Source of the DNA: Alphaproteobacteria bacterium
GTDB taxonomy: Bacteria > Pseudomonadota > Alphaproteobacteria > Micavibrionales > Micavibrionaceae
Length of the DNA stretch: 40,072 nt
NCBI GenBank assembly: GCA_029880245.1
Contig: JAOUOR010000009.1
Location: forward strand, 1 to 40,072
Direction of reading: 5' to 3'
Made by a program: the position numbers and the translations under genes. Positions 1 to 10,506 of this stretch are shown here, piece after piece. The first letter of the stretch is position 1. Every line of letters starts with the position of its first letter. The notes below the pieces were generated by a model. It saw nothing but the letters and a program-made list of their open reading frames with translations, was not told where the DNA came from and searched no databases.

Positions 1-2
1 AA

Positions 3-635
3 TTCGGAGCGCATATGCATAAATTTTCGGAGATACTCAATAAGGATTTCGAGGGCGATGTGTATATGAGCTTTGTAACTCAGTGGCACAAACCAAAGAC
101 GATGGTTCTCGATGGTCATGAGCGCATTATTCCGCTGGTCGATCCGGATATGCAAATCGATGGCTTAAGCTTTGCCGAAAATATGATGTATTGGGATGCC
201 TTGACCTATTTGAACGGGGATATTCTGACTAAAGTTGATCGGGCTTCGATGGCGGTGAGTTTAGAGGCCAGAGCGCCTTTGCTGGATAAACGGATTTATG
301 ATTATGTCTGGCGTTTGCCGCTGGAAGCTAAGATCAGGAACGGTAAAGGCAAATGGCTGCTGCGTGAGGTTTTGAAAAAGCATATCCCCGAAGAGTTGAT
401 TGAGAGGCCAAAACAGGGCTTTTCTGTTCCTATTGGTGAATGGTTGCGCGGGGATTTGAAAGACTGGGCCGAGGATTTGCTGGATGAAAATATCTTGCGT
501 GATCAGGGGTTTTTCAATTATCCGGAAATTTTGAAAATTTGGAAGGAACATCAAAAGGGCCGCGGCAATCATGCCCAAAAGCTTTGGACCATTTTAATGT
601 TTCAGGATTGGTACAGGCAATGGGTGGTGTTATGA
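3..635 (+). CDS. asnB: Asparagine synthase (glutamine-hydrolysing), C-terminal part; 5' end outside window
   Basis: ORF open to window edge; '[42 protein letters not shown]' and '[26 protein letters not shown]' are typical of AsnB C-termini. Confidence 0.9.
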   Translation, partial: FGAHMHKFSEILNKDFEGDVYMSFVTQWHKPKTMVLDGHERIIPLVDPDMQIDGLSFAENMMYWDALTYLNGDILTKVDRASMAVSLEARAPLLDKRIYDYVWRLPLEAKIRNGKGKWLLREVLKKHIPEELIERPKQGFSVPIGEWLRGDLKDWAEDLLDENILRDQGFFNYPEILKIWKEHQKGRGNHAQKLWTILMFQDWYRQWVVL

Positions 636-1741
636 CGGGCCAAAAAATCCTTTATATCTTTGATGCTGTGGATTGGGATAGCCGGATTCCAGTGGCTTTG
701 GAAGCGCGGGAGCAAGGGCATGATGTCATTATCGGCCTGATCGGGAATGCCGATAAAATAACAGATACTCTGGCTTTTGATATAAGGCCCCTTTCCAAGC
801 CCAGCTTTAAACCGCATTCATTATCACCTCTAAAATCTGTGAGAGAAAAACGGGCGCTGATTAAAGATATAAAGCCGGACATCATGCATGTTGTGCCGCT
901 CAAATACGGGTTTCTGGCGGGGCTAGCTGCTTATAAGCTGGGTGATTTCAAAAAGATTTATACGCTGGCGGGATTGGGTTTCCTCTTTCGCAGCAATACA
1001 AAATCCTCTCTGGCCTTAAGGGGGGCTGTCAAACCAATGCTTTCTTATGTTCTGACCAAGCCCTGTACCCATCTGATCTTTCAAAATTCTGATGATCTTA
1101 AGCTTATGGTCAGAAAAAAATATGCGCATGAGCAGCGCTGTCATCTGATTCTAGGATCGGGCGTGCATATTGACAGGTTCACGCAAGAATCAGAAGAAGG
1201 GGATGTCCCGATTGTCCTGATGCCCACGCGCCTTGTCCGTGAGAAGGGTGTAAGCGTTTTTGTTGAAGCAGCGCGCATATTAAAGGCTAAGGGCGTAAAT
1301 GCCCGTTTCCAGATTGCCGGCGGAGAAACGGACAACCCCAAGGCAATCTCCCGCGCCGAGATGCTGGAGATGACTAAAGATGGGGCCGTGGAATGGCTGG
1401 GACGTGTGGAAGATATGCCGGAACTGCTTAGCCGGACATCACTGGTTGTTTATCCATCTTATTACGGGGAAGGCATCCCGCGTGTATTGCTCGAATCCTG
1501 CGCTGCCGGAAAAGCCATCGTGACCACTGATCATCCTGGATGTCGGGAAGCTGTGAGACACGGGGAAAATGGCTTGCTTGTCCCGATCAAAGATGCGCAG
1601 GCAACAGCATCAGCAATCGGGGAACTCCTCTCAAAACCGGAAAAACGCAGGCAAATGGGTGTTTATAGTCGTGAACGCGCCGAAAAAGAATTCGATATTA
1701 ATATTATTGCAGCTCAGACAGCCGCATTATATAAGCTTTAA
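632..1741 (+). CDS. Glycosyltransferase family 4 / group 1
   Basis: ATGA overlap with upstream stop supports start at 632 rather than 539; '[20 protein letters not shown]', '[34 protein letters not shown]' GT4 motifs. Confidence 0.9.
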   Translation: MTGQKILYIFDAVDWDSRIPVALEAREQGHDVIIGLIGNADKITDTLAFDIRPLSKPSFKPHSLSPLKSVREKRALIKDIKPDIMHVVPLKYGFLAGLAAYKLGDFKKIYTLAGLGFLFRSNTKSSLALRGAVKPMLSYVLTKPCTHLIFQNSDDLKLMVRKKYAHEQRCHLILGSGVHIDRFTQESEEGDVPIVLMPTRLVREKGVSVFVEAARILKAKGVNARFQIAGGETDNPKAISRAEMLEMTKDGAVEWLGRVEDMPELLSRTSLVVYPSYYGEGIPRVLLESCAAGKAIVTTDHPGCREAVRHGENGLLVPIKDAQATASAIGELLSKPEKRRQMGVYSRERAEKEFDINIIAAQTAALYKL

Positions 1742-1820
1742 AAACACTTTTCTTGGCAAGTGCGCATTTTTTATGTTAGCCTGATCCTACACATAATTAG
1801 CAAAAAGAAAGAGCGATATC

Positions 1821-2411
1821 ATGGCGGAGCGCTGGAGAAGAAAAATAGATTTCCTTAAAGGTAAACTCCTTATCGCCATGCCCAATATGGGTGATACACG
1901 CTTTGAACGCGCCGTTATTTTTATGTGTGACCATGATGAAAATGGTGCGATGGGATTGATCGTTAACCAAACAATTCCCCAGATTGAGTTTTCCGAGCTG
2001 GTGAGCCAGCTTAAAATAGAATCCGATATCACACTCAACATGCCGGAAGTGGATATGATTGTGATGAATGGAGGCCCCGTGGAAGCAGCGCGAGGCTTTT
2101 TGCTTCATAGCAGCGAGTTTTCCAAAAAAGATACGGTAAAATTCGAGCCTGACTACGGCGTTACTGGAACTGTCGAAGCTCTTAAAGACGTGGTAACGGG
2201 GCAGGGGCCAGAGAAAAAACTGTTTATGCTTGGCTATGCAGGATGGGGCGCCGGACAGCTGGAAGCTGAATTACAACATAATTCATGGCTTGTTGTTGAG
2301 CCTGACCCCGCCATTATTTTTCATAACGATAACAATGAAAAATGGACGATGGCCATTGGCAAACTGGGCTTTGAGCCGGGGATGCTCTCTACGCTTACAG
2401 GCTGTGCCTAA
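1821..2411 (+). CDS. YqgE/AlgH family protein (UPF0301)
   Basis: 'GKLLIAMPNMGDTRFERAVIFMCDHDENGAMGLIVNQ' and 'GYAGWGAGQLEAELQHNSWLV' family signatures. Confidence 0.93.
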   Translation: MAERWRRKIDFLKGKLLIAMPNMGDTRFERAVIFMCDHDENGAMGLIVNQTIPQIEFSELVSQLKIESDITLNMPEVDMIVMNGGPVEAARGFLLHSSEFSKKDTVKFEPDYGVTGTVEALKDVVTGQGPEKKLFMLGYAGWGAGQLEAELQHNSWLVVEPDPAIIFHNDNNEKWTMAIGKLGFEPGMLSTLTGCA

Positions 2412-2498
2412 AAATTTTCAATATAAAATAGTGACTATTCAGTCCTTTTAAACAAGCGTATATATAGCTTGTGTAGATAATTTTTAAGGACAACCATA

Positions 2499-3050
2499 TT
2501 GGGTAGTGACTTTGTTCTGCCTGTAATACAAATAAAAACGAGAGACGGAAATTTTATTCCAACTCTCTGTGTTTTGCATGATGGACTGATCATTCAAAAC
2601 GTGGATGAAGGTGATGTCGAAGAGTTAGCCTGTTTAGAAAAACGCAATTTTTCATTTCAGCAATATGGCAGCGACGTGCTGAGCGCAAAAAAATTCCTTT
2701 ATTTTTTAACGCGTGCAAATGCAGTGACTTTGGTGGCGAGAAGCGGTTCTGCAATACTTGGCTACGTTATTATAATATTTCGCAAAAATAGTAATATAGC
2801 AAGACTTTATACAATGGCTGTCGACCGACCGGCACGCGGTAAGGGGCTTGCAAAGAAATTACTTCAGGTGGCTGAAAAGCTGGCTGCTGGTTTTGGCTGT
2901 GCTTATATGAGTCTTGAAACGCGTATTGATAACAAGGCTATGCAAAACTTGTGTGAAAATAGCGGGTATCAGAAAAAAAACTTTCTTAAAAATTATTATG
3001 CAGATCATGGCGATGCTTATAAATATGTAAAGAGGTTAGGGGTACAGTAG
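2499..3050 (+). CDS. GNAT family N-acetyltransferase (RimI-like), partner of the RimK-like gene
   Basis: TTG start preceded by AAGGA; 'ARLYTMAVDRPARGKGLAKKLLQVAEKLA' acetyl-CoA loop; stop immediately adjacent to the next ATG. Confidence 0.82.
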   Translation: MGSDFVLPVIQIKTRDGNFIPTLCVLHDGLIIQNVDEGDVEELACLEKRNFSFQQYGSDVLSAKKFLYFLTRANAVTLVARSGSAILGYVIIIFRKNSNIARLYTMAVDRPARGKGLAKKLLQVAEKLAAGFGCAYMSLETRIDNKAMQNLCENSGYQKKNFLKNYYADHGDAYKYVKRLGVQ

Positions 3051-4538
3051 ATGCACAATAACCAGATCAAACATGTCATTATAACGGAAAATCCTGAAAA
3101 CATCAGCTATAAATCTGAAAATTCCATTGTGATAACACCGGAAAAATACATTGCCGATGAAAGTGCAAATTCGATTGTTCGCAAGGATACAAGTTTACGC
3201 ATTATCAATTTGTGTCAGGATTACAGCTATCTAAGTAAAGGGTATTATTGTTCGTTGATGGCAGAGGCAAGAGGGCAACGCTGTATCCCTTCCGTTGATA
3301 ACATTATTACGATGAACTGGACACGTCTTTCTAAGGATTTGAAGGAAGAGTTAAATGCACTTTTAGCAAGACATTATAAGGAAAAGCTGGATGCTGAAAT
3401 AGCCAAGACTTTTTTATTCATTTTTGGTCGCAGTGAGGAACCAAAGCTGGAATTTCTTTCTCGCAGGATATTTGATGCATTACGTTTTCCTCTGCTTTCA
3501 GTCGAGATCAAATATAATGGCAATAGCTGGGTTGTGGGGAAAATAGAGGCTGTGTCACTGAAAAATCTTCCTATCCAGAAATTACCTATTTTCGAACAGG
3601 CACTAGAGGCTTATACGGGTAAGGCCTGGAATGCTGCAAAGAAGAAAGTATCGGAGAAATTCTGGCTGGGTATATTGCATAATCCTAAAGAAATCATGCC
3701 TCCATCCAATAAAGGAGCACTGAATAATTTTCTATGTATCGCCAAAAAGAAAAACGTTTTTGCCGAGCTTATAACCAAAGAAGATATATCCAGTCTTCTG
3801 GAGTATGATGCATTGTTAATTCGCGAAACCACGGCCATTGACCATCACACATATCGTTTTGCTCATAAGGCTGAAAACGAAGGTATTCCGGTTATTGACG
3901 ACACAGCTTCGATTGTTCGTTGCTCTAACAAGGTTTTCCTTTATGAAACGATGGTGGCAAAAAATATTAATGTGCCGAAAACGTGGCTGGTGGACAGTAA
4001 AGCCATGAAGAAGATGATACAGGATAATCCAGAAGAGACTTTTATACTTAAAGTACCGGACGGGTCCTTTTCCAAAGGTGTTGTCAAAATTTGCAGTAGT
4101 GCCGAGGATAGACATGCCGCTCAAAACTTATTTAAGCGCAGTAATCTACTTCTGATGCAGGAATTCATGCCCTCGGATTATGATTGGCGGATTGGTGTTC
4201 TGGGCGGAGAGCCGCTTTTTGCCTGTCGATACTTTATGGCTGATGGGCATTGGCAGATTTATAACCACAATGCCAAAACCAAAAGTAAAAAATCTGGAAA
4301 TCATGAGACAGTCGCTCTACCCGAAGTTCCAAACGCTGTAATCCAAACAGCTATAAAAGCAACCAAACCTATGGGTAACGGGTTATATGGTGTTGATTTG
4401 AAAGAGAACGATCAAGGCGTTTTCGTAATCGAGGTCAATGATAACCCGAATATTGATAAAGGTATTGAGGATCAGATTGAAGGCAATGAAATTTATGCGC
4501 GCATTATTGATCATTTGGGCGCTCTGGTTGAAGCTTAA
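3051..4538 (+). CDS. RimK family ATP-grasp ligase with RLAN-type N-terminal domain
   Basis: 'INLCQDYSYLSKGYYCSLMAEARGQRCIPSVDNI' N-terminal domain; ATP-grasp 'FILKVPDGSFSKGVVKI', 'VIEVNDNPNID'. Confidence 0.9.
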   Translation: MHNNQIKHVIITENPENISYKSENSIVITPEKYIADESANSIVRKDTSLRIINLCQDYSYLSKGYYCSLMAEARGQRCIPSVDNIITMNWTRLSKDLKEELNALLARHYKEKLDAEIAKTFLFIFGRSEEPKLEFLSRRIFDALRFPLLSVEIKYNGNSWVVGKIEAVSLKNLPIQKLPIFEQALEAYTGKAWNAAKKKVSEKFWLGILHNPKEIMPPSNKGALNNFLCIAKKKNVFAELITKEDISSLLEYDALLIRETTAIDHHTYRFAHKAENEGIPVIDDTASIVRCSNKVFLYETMVAKNINVPKTWLVDSKAMKKMIQDNPEETFILKVPDGSFSKGVVKICSSAEDRHAAQNLFKRSNLLLMQEFMPSDYDWRIGVLGGEPLFACRYFMADGHWQIYNHNAKTKSKKSGNHETVALPEVPNAVIQTAIKATKPMGNGLYGVDLKENDQGVFVIEVNDNPNIDKGIEDQIEGNEIYARIIDHLGALVEA

Positions 4539-5170
4539 AGTAGAAGATTCTGAAGATTACTCACATGTGCTAATATTGTATTAGGTTTATGAGACACGAT
4601 TTCTTCTTCAGTTCCATACCCCCAGAGCACACCAGCAGAAGGAAGACCGTTTTCTTTGGCGGCAATGACATCGTGCTTGCGATCACCGATCATGATTGAA
4701 TTCTGGCAGATATAATTTTCTGTTAGCAGCCTTTTCAGTTGTGAAGATTTTTCAATACCTACATCTCCGCCGCTTAAGAATTCAAAACATTCCATAAGGC
4801 CAAACATTTCAAGAATAGGGCGTGCAAATCGTTCGGGCTTTGAAGTACAAACGCCCATTCGTATATTTTTGTCCTTAAACTCGAAGAGAATATCTTTGAT
4901 TCCATCATAAAGTACATTTTCTTTATAACCCTTTGAGGCGTATCTCTCACGATATGCGCTAACCAATGAATCTATATGGTTAGAATCTTCTCTTTTTGTC
5001 AGGGTTTTAAAGCTGAAATCTAGTGGAGGGCCTATGCAAAACTCCAGATCATCGGGAGAAATTTCATCATAATTATGAGATTTCAGGGCGTAATTTATGG
5101 ATTTTGTAATACCGGATTTAGGGTCGCTGAGTGTGCCGTCCAGATCAAATATCAGGCAGGCATAGTTCAT
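4535..5170 (-). CDS. HAD superfamily hydrolase, phosphoglycolate phosphatase-like
   Basis: 'LIFDLDGTLSDPKSGI', 'MIGDRKHDVIAAKENGLPSAGVLWGYG'. Confidence 0.88.
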   Translation of the reverse strand: MNYACLIFDLDGTLSDPKSGITKSINYALKSHNYDEISPDDLEFCIGPPLDFSFKTLTKREDSNHIDSLVSAYRERYASKGYKENVLYDGIKDILFEFKDKNIRMGVCTSKPERFARPILEMFGLMECFEFLSGGDVGIEKSSQLKRLLTENYICQNSIMIGDRKHDVIAAKENGLPSAGVLWGYGTEEEIVSHKPNTILAHVSNLQNLLL

Positions 5171-6429
5171 GCTGCCAGCCTTTTGCGGATACTTTCCAGA
5201 GATTCTAATTGTTTAAGTGGTCCGTTTGCGGCCAGCGTTACAGGCCCGTTAAAGATGGCATCGCAGACATCCTTGGTGGTGCCCATATCTACGTTATTGA
5301 TGCTCTCTATAATCTCGGCGCTCTCGCGGATTTTTCCACGAAAGATCAGGCTTTTTGCGTTTTGATCAACGCGGCGCATCATGGATTCACGAGCCATCAG
5401 GGTTGTTGCCCGCAGCTGCGCTTTGGCGCGATCCAGCTCTTCTTCTGTCAATGTATCAGCCAGTTTCACGATTTCATCACAAACCACAGGCACAAGCTCG
5501 GGCAGCTTATCCGGACCCGTTCCGGCGTAAACGCCGAATTGCCCGCAATCCAGAAAGGCCGAATGAAAGCTATAGATCGAATAGACAAGCCCGCGCTTTT
5601 CGCGGATTTCCTGAAACAGACGCGAAGCCATACCCCCGCCCAGTAAATTGGACAGGACTTGCGCGGCGTAGTATTGATCACTCAGGCGCGAAATGCCTTT
5701 AAAGCCCAGAATAATATGGCTTTGTTCAAGATCTTTTTCGGCTCTATTCTCTCCGCCTTTATAAGCCGCTACGGCTTTGTCGAAATCTTTATCTGCAGGC
5801 AGGTCGCAAAATTGCTCGGCCACTTGTGCCACGAATGTTTCATGGTCCAGATTTCCAGCCGCGCAGACGACCATATTTTGAGGCGTATAGAATTTCTCCA
5901 CATAGTCCATCAAAGTCTTGCGCTGCATAGCGCTAATGATCTCGGTCGTGCCAAGAATAGGCGCGCCCAAAGTCTGATCCGGATAGGCTGTCTCGAAATA
6001 ATGATCGAAGATAATATCATCGGGCGTATCGGCGCACATGCCTATTTCCTGCAGGATAACGCCGCGTTCACGCTCGACCTCGTCTTCGGGCATGGTGGAA
6101 TGCTGGACGATATCGCTTAAGACATCCAGAGCCAATGGCAGGTCTTCTTTGAGCAGGTGAATGTGATAGCTGGTAATCTCGCGGCCTGTATAGGCATTCA
6201 TATGCCCGCCGACATTCTCTATTACCTCGGCAATCTCGCGCGCATCCCGCTTTTTTGTGCCTTTGAAGAGCATATGCTCGACCATATGCGCCGTGCCGTT
6301 ATAGGCTAAATCTTCATGCCGCGCACCCACGCCAATCCACACACCCACAGCAACACTATCCACCGAAGGGACGCTATCTGTGGCCACGCGCAGGCCGTTT
6401 GGGAGGGTTGTGATTTGGATTGAGGTCAT
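5167..6429 (-). CDS. M16 family zinc peptidase (mitochondrial processing peptidase-like)
   Basis: 'NGTAHMVEHMLFKGTKKR' inverted HxxEH motif; 'LSNLLGGGMASRLFQEIREKRGLVYSIYS'. Confidence 0.94.
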   Translation of the reverse strand: MTSIQITTLPNGLRVATDSVPSVDSVAVGVWIGVGARHEDLAYNGTAHMVEHMLFKGTKKRDAREIAEVIENVGGHMNAYTGREITSYHIHLLKEDLPLALDVLSDIVQHSTMPEDEVERERGVILQEIGMCADTPDDIIFDHYFETAYPDQTLGAPILGTTEIISAMQRKTLMDYVEKFYTPQNMVVCAAGNLDHETFVAQVAEQFCDLPADKDFDKAVAAYKGGENRAEKDLEQSHIILGFKGISRLSDQYYAAQVLSNLLGGGMASRLFQEIREKRGLVYSIYSFHSAFLDCGQFGVYAGTGPDKLPELVPVVCDEIVKLADTLTEEELDRAKAQLRATTLMARESMMRRVDQNAKSLIFRGKIRESAEIIESINNVDMGTTKDVCDAIFNGPVTLAANGPLKQLESLESIRKRLAA

Positions 6430-6438
6430 TAATACACC

Positions 6439-7845
6439 CTAGCCTGAAATATGGTCTTTGACAAATGCTTGGACGAGTGCCAGATCATCAGGCAATTCTT
6501 CCATGCGCTCTTCGCGGTCAAAGAGATCGGAAAGATGTTCCGGCAATTCGGGACGAATACCAATCGCTTTTTCTACCGCATCGGGGAATTTCGCCGGATG
6601 GGCAGTAGCAAGCAACACAACGGCTCCCTCTGTTTGATCGACAAGGTCCTTCGCCCCTGCTAGACCGACTGCACTATGCGGATCAAGGATATAATCGGCG
6701 ATTTCATAGCATTCCTTGATCAAGGTCAGCGTTAGTTCATCATTGGCGCGTGACGCCATAAATTCTGCTCTGGCTGCGGTCATCTTATCATCATCCAGAG
6801 CCATAGAACCTGTTTCCTTAAAGGTTGTCATGAGTTCGGCCAGTTTGGCGCTATCTTGATCCAGCAGGAAATAGAGATAACGCTCGAAATTACTGGAGAT
6901 TTGTATGTCCATAGAGGGGCTGAGCGTGGCATAGGCCTGTGAAATTTTCATCTCTCCGGTTTCAAAAAAGCGCGTCAGGATATCATTTTTATTGGTCGAA
7001 ATGCCAAGGAATTCAATCGGCAGGCCCATTTGACGGGCGCAGAAGGCCGCAAAAACATTGCCGAAATTGCCTGTTGGTACGACAAAAGAAACAGGCTTGT
7101 TTTCTGCATCCAATTGAAGCCCGCAATAAACGTAATACACGATTTGCGCCATAATCCGCGCCCAGTTGATGGAATTGACGGCTGATAGATTAACGCTTGT
7201 CCGGAAATCCTCATCGGCGAACATGGCTTTGACCATATTCTGGCAATCATCAAAGGTCCCTTCCAGCGCGATATTATGGACGTTATCTGCCAGAATAGTT
7301 GTCATTTGCTTGCGCTGAACATCCGATACGCGACCCTTCGGATGTAAGATAAATATATCAATATGTTTGCTTTTATAGCAGCCCTCAATTGCCGCCGAGC
7401 CGGTATCGCCGGAGGTGGCCCCGACGATGGTGATGTGCTCGTTATTTTTGGTCAGGACATAATCGAATAGCTGCCCCAGAAGTTGCAGGGCTACATCCTT
7501 AAAGGCAATAGTCGGCCCGTGAAATTGCTCCATCACATAGATTTTGTCCTGCTCGTAATCAACCAGATGATGAAGCGGTACGACATGTTCTGATCGGAAA
7601 TTTTCCGGCCCGTAAACACGGGCAAGCATCGTGCGGAACTCTTCACGCGGAATGCAGCCTTCAACGAAGGGGTACATAACCGCTTCGGCTGTTTCGATAT
7701 AGGATTTCCCTTTAAGACTTTCCAGATCAAGGCGCGGCCAGTGATCGGGGACATAAAGCCCGCCATCGGGTGCAAGCCCCGCCAGCAAAACCTCTTCAAA
7801 ACTTTTCGGCTCACCGCCTCCGCGAGTGGAGATGTATTTAATCAT
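6439..7845 (-). CDS. thrC: Threonine synthase
   Basis: 'MIKYISTRGGGEPKSFEEVLLAGLAPDGGLYVP', 'ATSGDTGSAAIEGC', 'VPTGNFGNVFAAFCARQMGLPI'; ORF reaches 7881 but MIKYIS start is more likely. Confidence 0.95.
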   Translation of the reverse strand: MIKYISTRGGGEPKSFEEVLLAGLAPDGGLYVPDHWPRLDLESLKGKSYIETAEAVMYPFVEGCIPREEFRTMLARVYGPENFRSEHVVPLHHLVDYEQDKIYVMEQFHGPTIAFKDVALQLLGQLFDYVLTKNNEHITIVGATSGDTGSAAIEGCYKSKHIDIFILHPKGRVSDVQRKQMTTILADNVHNIALEGTFDDCQNMVKAMFADEDFRTSVNLSAVNSINWARIMAQIVYYVYCGLQLDAENKPVSFVVPTGNFGNVFAAFCARQMGLPIEFLGISTNKNDILTRFFETGEMKISQAYATLSPSMDIQISSNFERYLYFLLDQDSAKLAELMTTFKETGSMALDDDKMTAARAEFMASRANDELTLTLIKECYEIADYILDPHSAVGLAGAKDLVDQTEGAVVLLATAHPAKFPDAVEKAIGIRPELPEHLSDLFDREERMEELPDDLALVQAFVKDHISG

Positions 7846-7906
7846 AGGGCTAGTCTTAAAAACTTTGTGATCCGAAGTCAATTCCGGATCACATAATCTT
7901 CAAGTT

Positions 7907-9025
7907 TTAAGCGGCCGCATCATCATTCACAGCGGGACCAAGATTAATCCCGAATTTACGAAGGAGCGCCTGTCCGTTTTCAGTCTGGGATAATCCTTCC
8001 AGCATTGCCGCAAGATCGGTTCCGCCTTTGGACGAAAACAAATCCATGACGTTGGTCATGCCCGAAACCGGATCACCTGTATTGGCGATGATCTTGACAT
8101 CAGAAACTTTGAGCGCTTCGGCTTGTTGCAGGCCCACTGCTTTATTGGCATCAATGCCCTCAATACCCAGAAGATAAGTCTGATAGCCCTGATTTTCACC
8201 GATTTCTCTGGCCAGCGCAATTTGCGCCTCGACAGGGGCAAGCTGCATGGCTTTCTCGGCATCAGCCCTTGCGATACCTTCAACTTTGATCCCTTCGGCC
8301 TCTTTCTTCTTGGCTTCCAAATTCCCTTCCGCGCGCAGGATTGTAGAGATTTTATCTTCATCAGCCTTAACAATGTTCATTTCCTTGGTAATCTCGGCAC
8401 GTTTCACATCATTAACCTGAATAACAGCCATTTCTTTTTCTTTTGTGATGCGCTGTTGCTCCTTGATTTCCTGCTGCGCGTTTTCATTGGCAATACCAAC
8501 CACCTTGATCTTTTCGGCTTCTCGCTCGCCCACAGCTTGCTGGGCTTGCTCGTCACGGATATCGCGCTCTCTTTTTGCGTCAATTTCTGCGATTTCAGCA
8601 TTCTTTATGTTTTCGGCAACTTCTCTCCGGCTTTCCATCTCGATCAGGGATTTTTTCTTTTCCATGATGTTATGGACAACATAGTTACCTTCTGCATCAC
8701 GAATATCCATCAATTCGATGTTTTTAACAGGAACAACGCCCCAGCTTACAAGCTGGTCTTTTACAGCCTCTGTGAATTGCTCGCCGTAGATGCTTCGCTC
8801 AAGCATGATCCGGTCAATATCATGGGAAGCCAGAATAGTTCTGACCGCGCCTTGTACGATGGCCAGAAGCTGCCCTTCAAGCTCCCGAAAGCTTTCAACG
8901 CGCTGGGCGGCCATGTTACTATCATTGATCCGGAAGAAAGCGACAATATCAACGACAAAGGGAACGCGGCCTACATCATAAGCTTCATAAGCATTCAGGT
9001 GTAAATCAAAGACGGAAACCGGCAT
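7907..9025 (-). CDS. SPFH/Band 7 (flotillin-like) protein, apparently lacking the N-terminal membrane segment
   Basis: 'AYDVGRVPFVVDIVAFFRI', 'QGAVRTILASHDIDRIMLERS', long E/K/A-rich coiled coil, 'EGLSQTENGQALLRKFG' C-term; no TM segment in ORF. Confidence 0.82.
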   Translation of the reverse strand: MPVSVFDLHLNAYEAYDVGRVPFVVDIVAFFRINDSNMAAQRVESFRELEGQLLAIVQGAVRTILASHDIDRIMLERSIYGEQFTEAVKDQLVSWGVVPVKNIELMDIRDAEGNYVVHNIMEKKKSLIEMESRREVAENIKNAEIAEIDAKRERDIRDEQAQQAVGEREAEKIKVVGIANENAQQEIKEQQRITKEKEMAVIQVNDVKRAEITKEMNIVKADEDKISTILRAEGNLEAKKKEAEGIKVEGIARADAEKAMQLAPVEAQIALAREIGENQGYQTYLLGIEGIDANKAVGLQQAEALKVSDVKIIANTGDPVSGMTNVMDLFSSKGGTDLAAMLEGLSQTENGQALLRKFGINLGPAVNDDAAA

Positions 9026-9597
9026 GATAATCCGCTTCGTACCAGATCAATAAAATGCCTGTGCATCGGGGAGGGATAATCTTCGGTAAGCTCGGGGTGG
9101 AAGGTACTGGCGATTTTATTACCCTTTTGAACCCAGACAGGCGAGCCCTCGTGCTCGGCCAGAATCTCTACATCTTTTCCAATGTCTGTGATAATAGGGG
9201 CGCGAATAAAGGAAACCTTATAGCCGTTAATATCCGAGTGGTGGCTTTCCAGCTGCCGCCCGTAACCGTTGCGCTCTACAGTGAAGGGAAGAATACCAAA
9301 AGAGTCTTGCGCGGGGTTTGTAACTTTTTCAGCCATAAGAATCGAGCCTGCGCATATCCCCCAAACGGGCTTTGTCTTGAAGTTTTCAGCCAGAGCATCC
9401 CATAAGCCAAAATTCCTGATTAAACGCAGCATTGTCGTGCTTTCTCCGCCGGGCAGGATAAAGGCATCAATGTCTTCGAATTGTTTTTGCGTCTTTACGG
9501 CTTTAAAGTCCGCGCCACAAGCTTCGATATGCGGGCGATGTAACTCTACTGCGCCTTGCAGGGCCAAAACGCCGATAGTAGCATCCTTCTTGCTCAT
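8995..9597 (-). CDS. pdxT: Pyridoxal 5'-phosphate synthase glutaminase subunit PdxT, 3' end altered
   Basis: 'IGVLALQGAVELHRPHIEACGADFKAVKTQKQFEDIDAFILPGGESTTMLRL', 'WGICAGSILMA', 'STFHPEL'; adjacent to pdxS. Confidence 0.92.
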   Translation of the reverse strand: MSKKDATIGVLALQGAVELHRPHIEACGADFKAVKTQKQFEDIDAFILPGGESTTMLRLIRNFGLWDALAENFKTKPVWGICAGSILMAEKVTNPAQDSFGILPFTVERNGYGRQLESHHSDINGYKVSFIRAPIITDIGKDVEILAEHEGSPVWVQKGNKIASTFHPELTEDYPSPMHRHFIDLVRSGLSCRFPSLIYT

Positions 9598-9606
9598 AGA
9601 AAGTTT

Positions 9607-10506
9607 TTACCAACCGCGATTAGCCATGCGCATAGGCTCATCAATCTCGCTGATTTCCGTGCCGCGCATAGCAACGCCTTCAAGCTCTTTGGAGGCTTCA
9701 AGAACAATTGCGGGATCATCGAAATGAGCTGCGGCTTTGACAATGGCTTTGGCAAATTTCTCGGGATTATCGGATTTGAATATACCAGAGCCGACAAACA
9801 CGCTTTCGGCGCCAAGCTGCATACAAAGAGCCGCATCCGCAGGTGTAGCAATGCCGCCCGCTGCGAAATTCGGTACAGGAAGCTTGCCTTCCTCGCGAAC
9901 AATTTTCAGTAATTCGAAAGGAGCGCCTAAATCACGCGCCGCAGTCATAAGCTCGCTTTCATCCATATTGCTGACCCATTTGATTTGCGCGTTTATCTGG
10001 CGCATATGGCGCACAGCCTCAACAATATTACCTGTCCCCGGCTCGCCTTTGGTGCGCATCAGCGCGGCTCCTTCACCTATGCGGCGTAAGGCCTCGCCCA
10101 GATTTTTCGCACCGCAGACAAAGGGCACTTTAAAATCCTGTTTATTGATATGAAACTCTTCATCGGCAGGCGTTAAAACCTCGGATTCATCAATATAGTC
10201 AACGCCAATTTGCTGTAGTAATTGTGCCTCTGCAAAGTGACCAATACGGCATTTCGCCATAACAGGGATCGAAGAGACTTTCATAATTTCTTCGATAAGC
10301 TCCGGCGGGCTCATACGGGCAACGCCGCCGGCCTTGCGGATATCGGACGGTACGCGCTCCAGCGCCATCACGGCAACTGCGCCGGCTTCTTCTGCAACTT
10401 TGGCTTGATCAGCAGTTACAACGTCCATAATAACGCCGCCTTTAAGCATTTCTGCCAGACCGGTTTTAATATTAATGACATTGCTTGTAGATGAAGTTTT
10501 GCCCAT
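9607..10506 (-). CDS. pdxS: Pyridoxal 5'-phosphate synthase lyase subunit PdxS
   Basis: '[50 protein letters not shown]', '[32 protein letters not shown]'. Confidence 0.97.
   Translation of the reverse strand: MGKTSSTSNVINIKTGLAEMLKGGVIMDVVTADQAKVAEEAGAVAVMALERVPSDIRKAGGVARMSPPELIEEIMKVSSIPVMAKCRIGHFAEAQLLQQIGVDYIDESEVLTPADEEFHINKQDFKVPFVCGAKNLGEALRRIGEGAALMRTKGEPGTGNIVEAVRHMRQINAQIKWVSNMDESELMTAARDLGAPFELLKIVREEGKLPVPNFAAGGIATPADAALCMQLGAESVFVGSGIFKSDNPEKFAKAIVKAAAHFDDPAIVLEASKELEGVAMRGTEISEIDEPMRMANRGW

Noticed and set aside
539-632. Upstream extension of the glycosyltransferase to 539
   Set aside because: Would overlap asnB by ~97 nt; ATG at 632 gives a typical ATGA coupling and the normal N-terminus.
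8123-9004. 293-aa plus-strand ORF opposite the SPFH gene
   Set aside because: Antisense shadow of a clear coding frame; composition (Phe/Leu/Asn-rich) is typical of reverse translation of Glu/Lys/Ala-rich coiled coil, no family resemblance.
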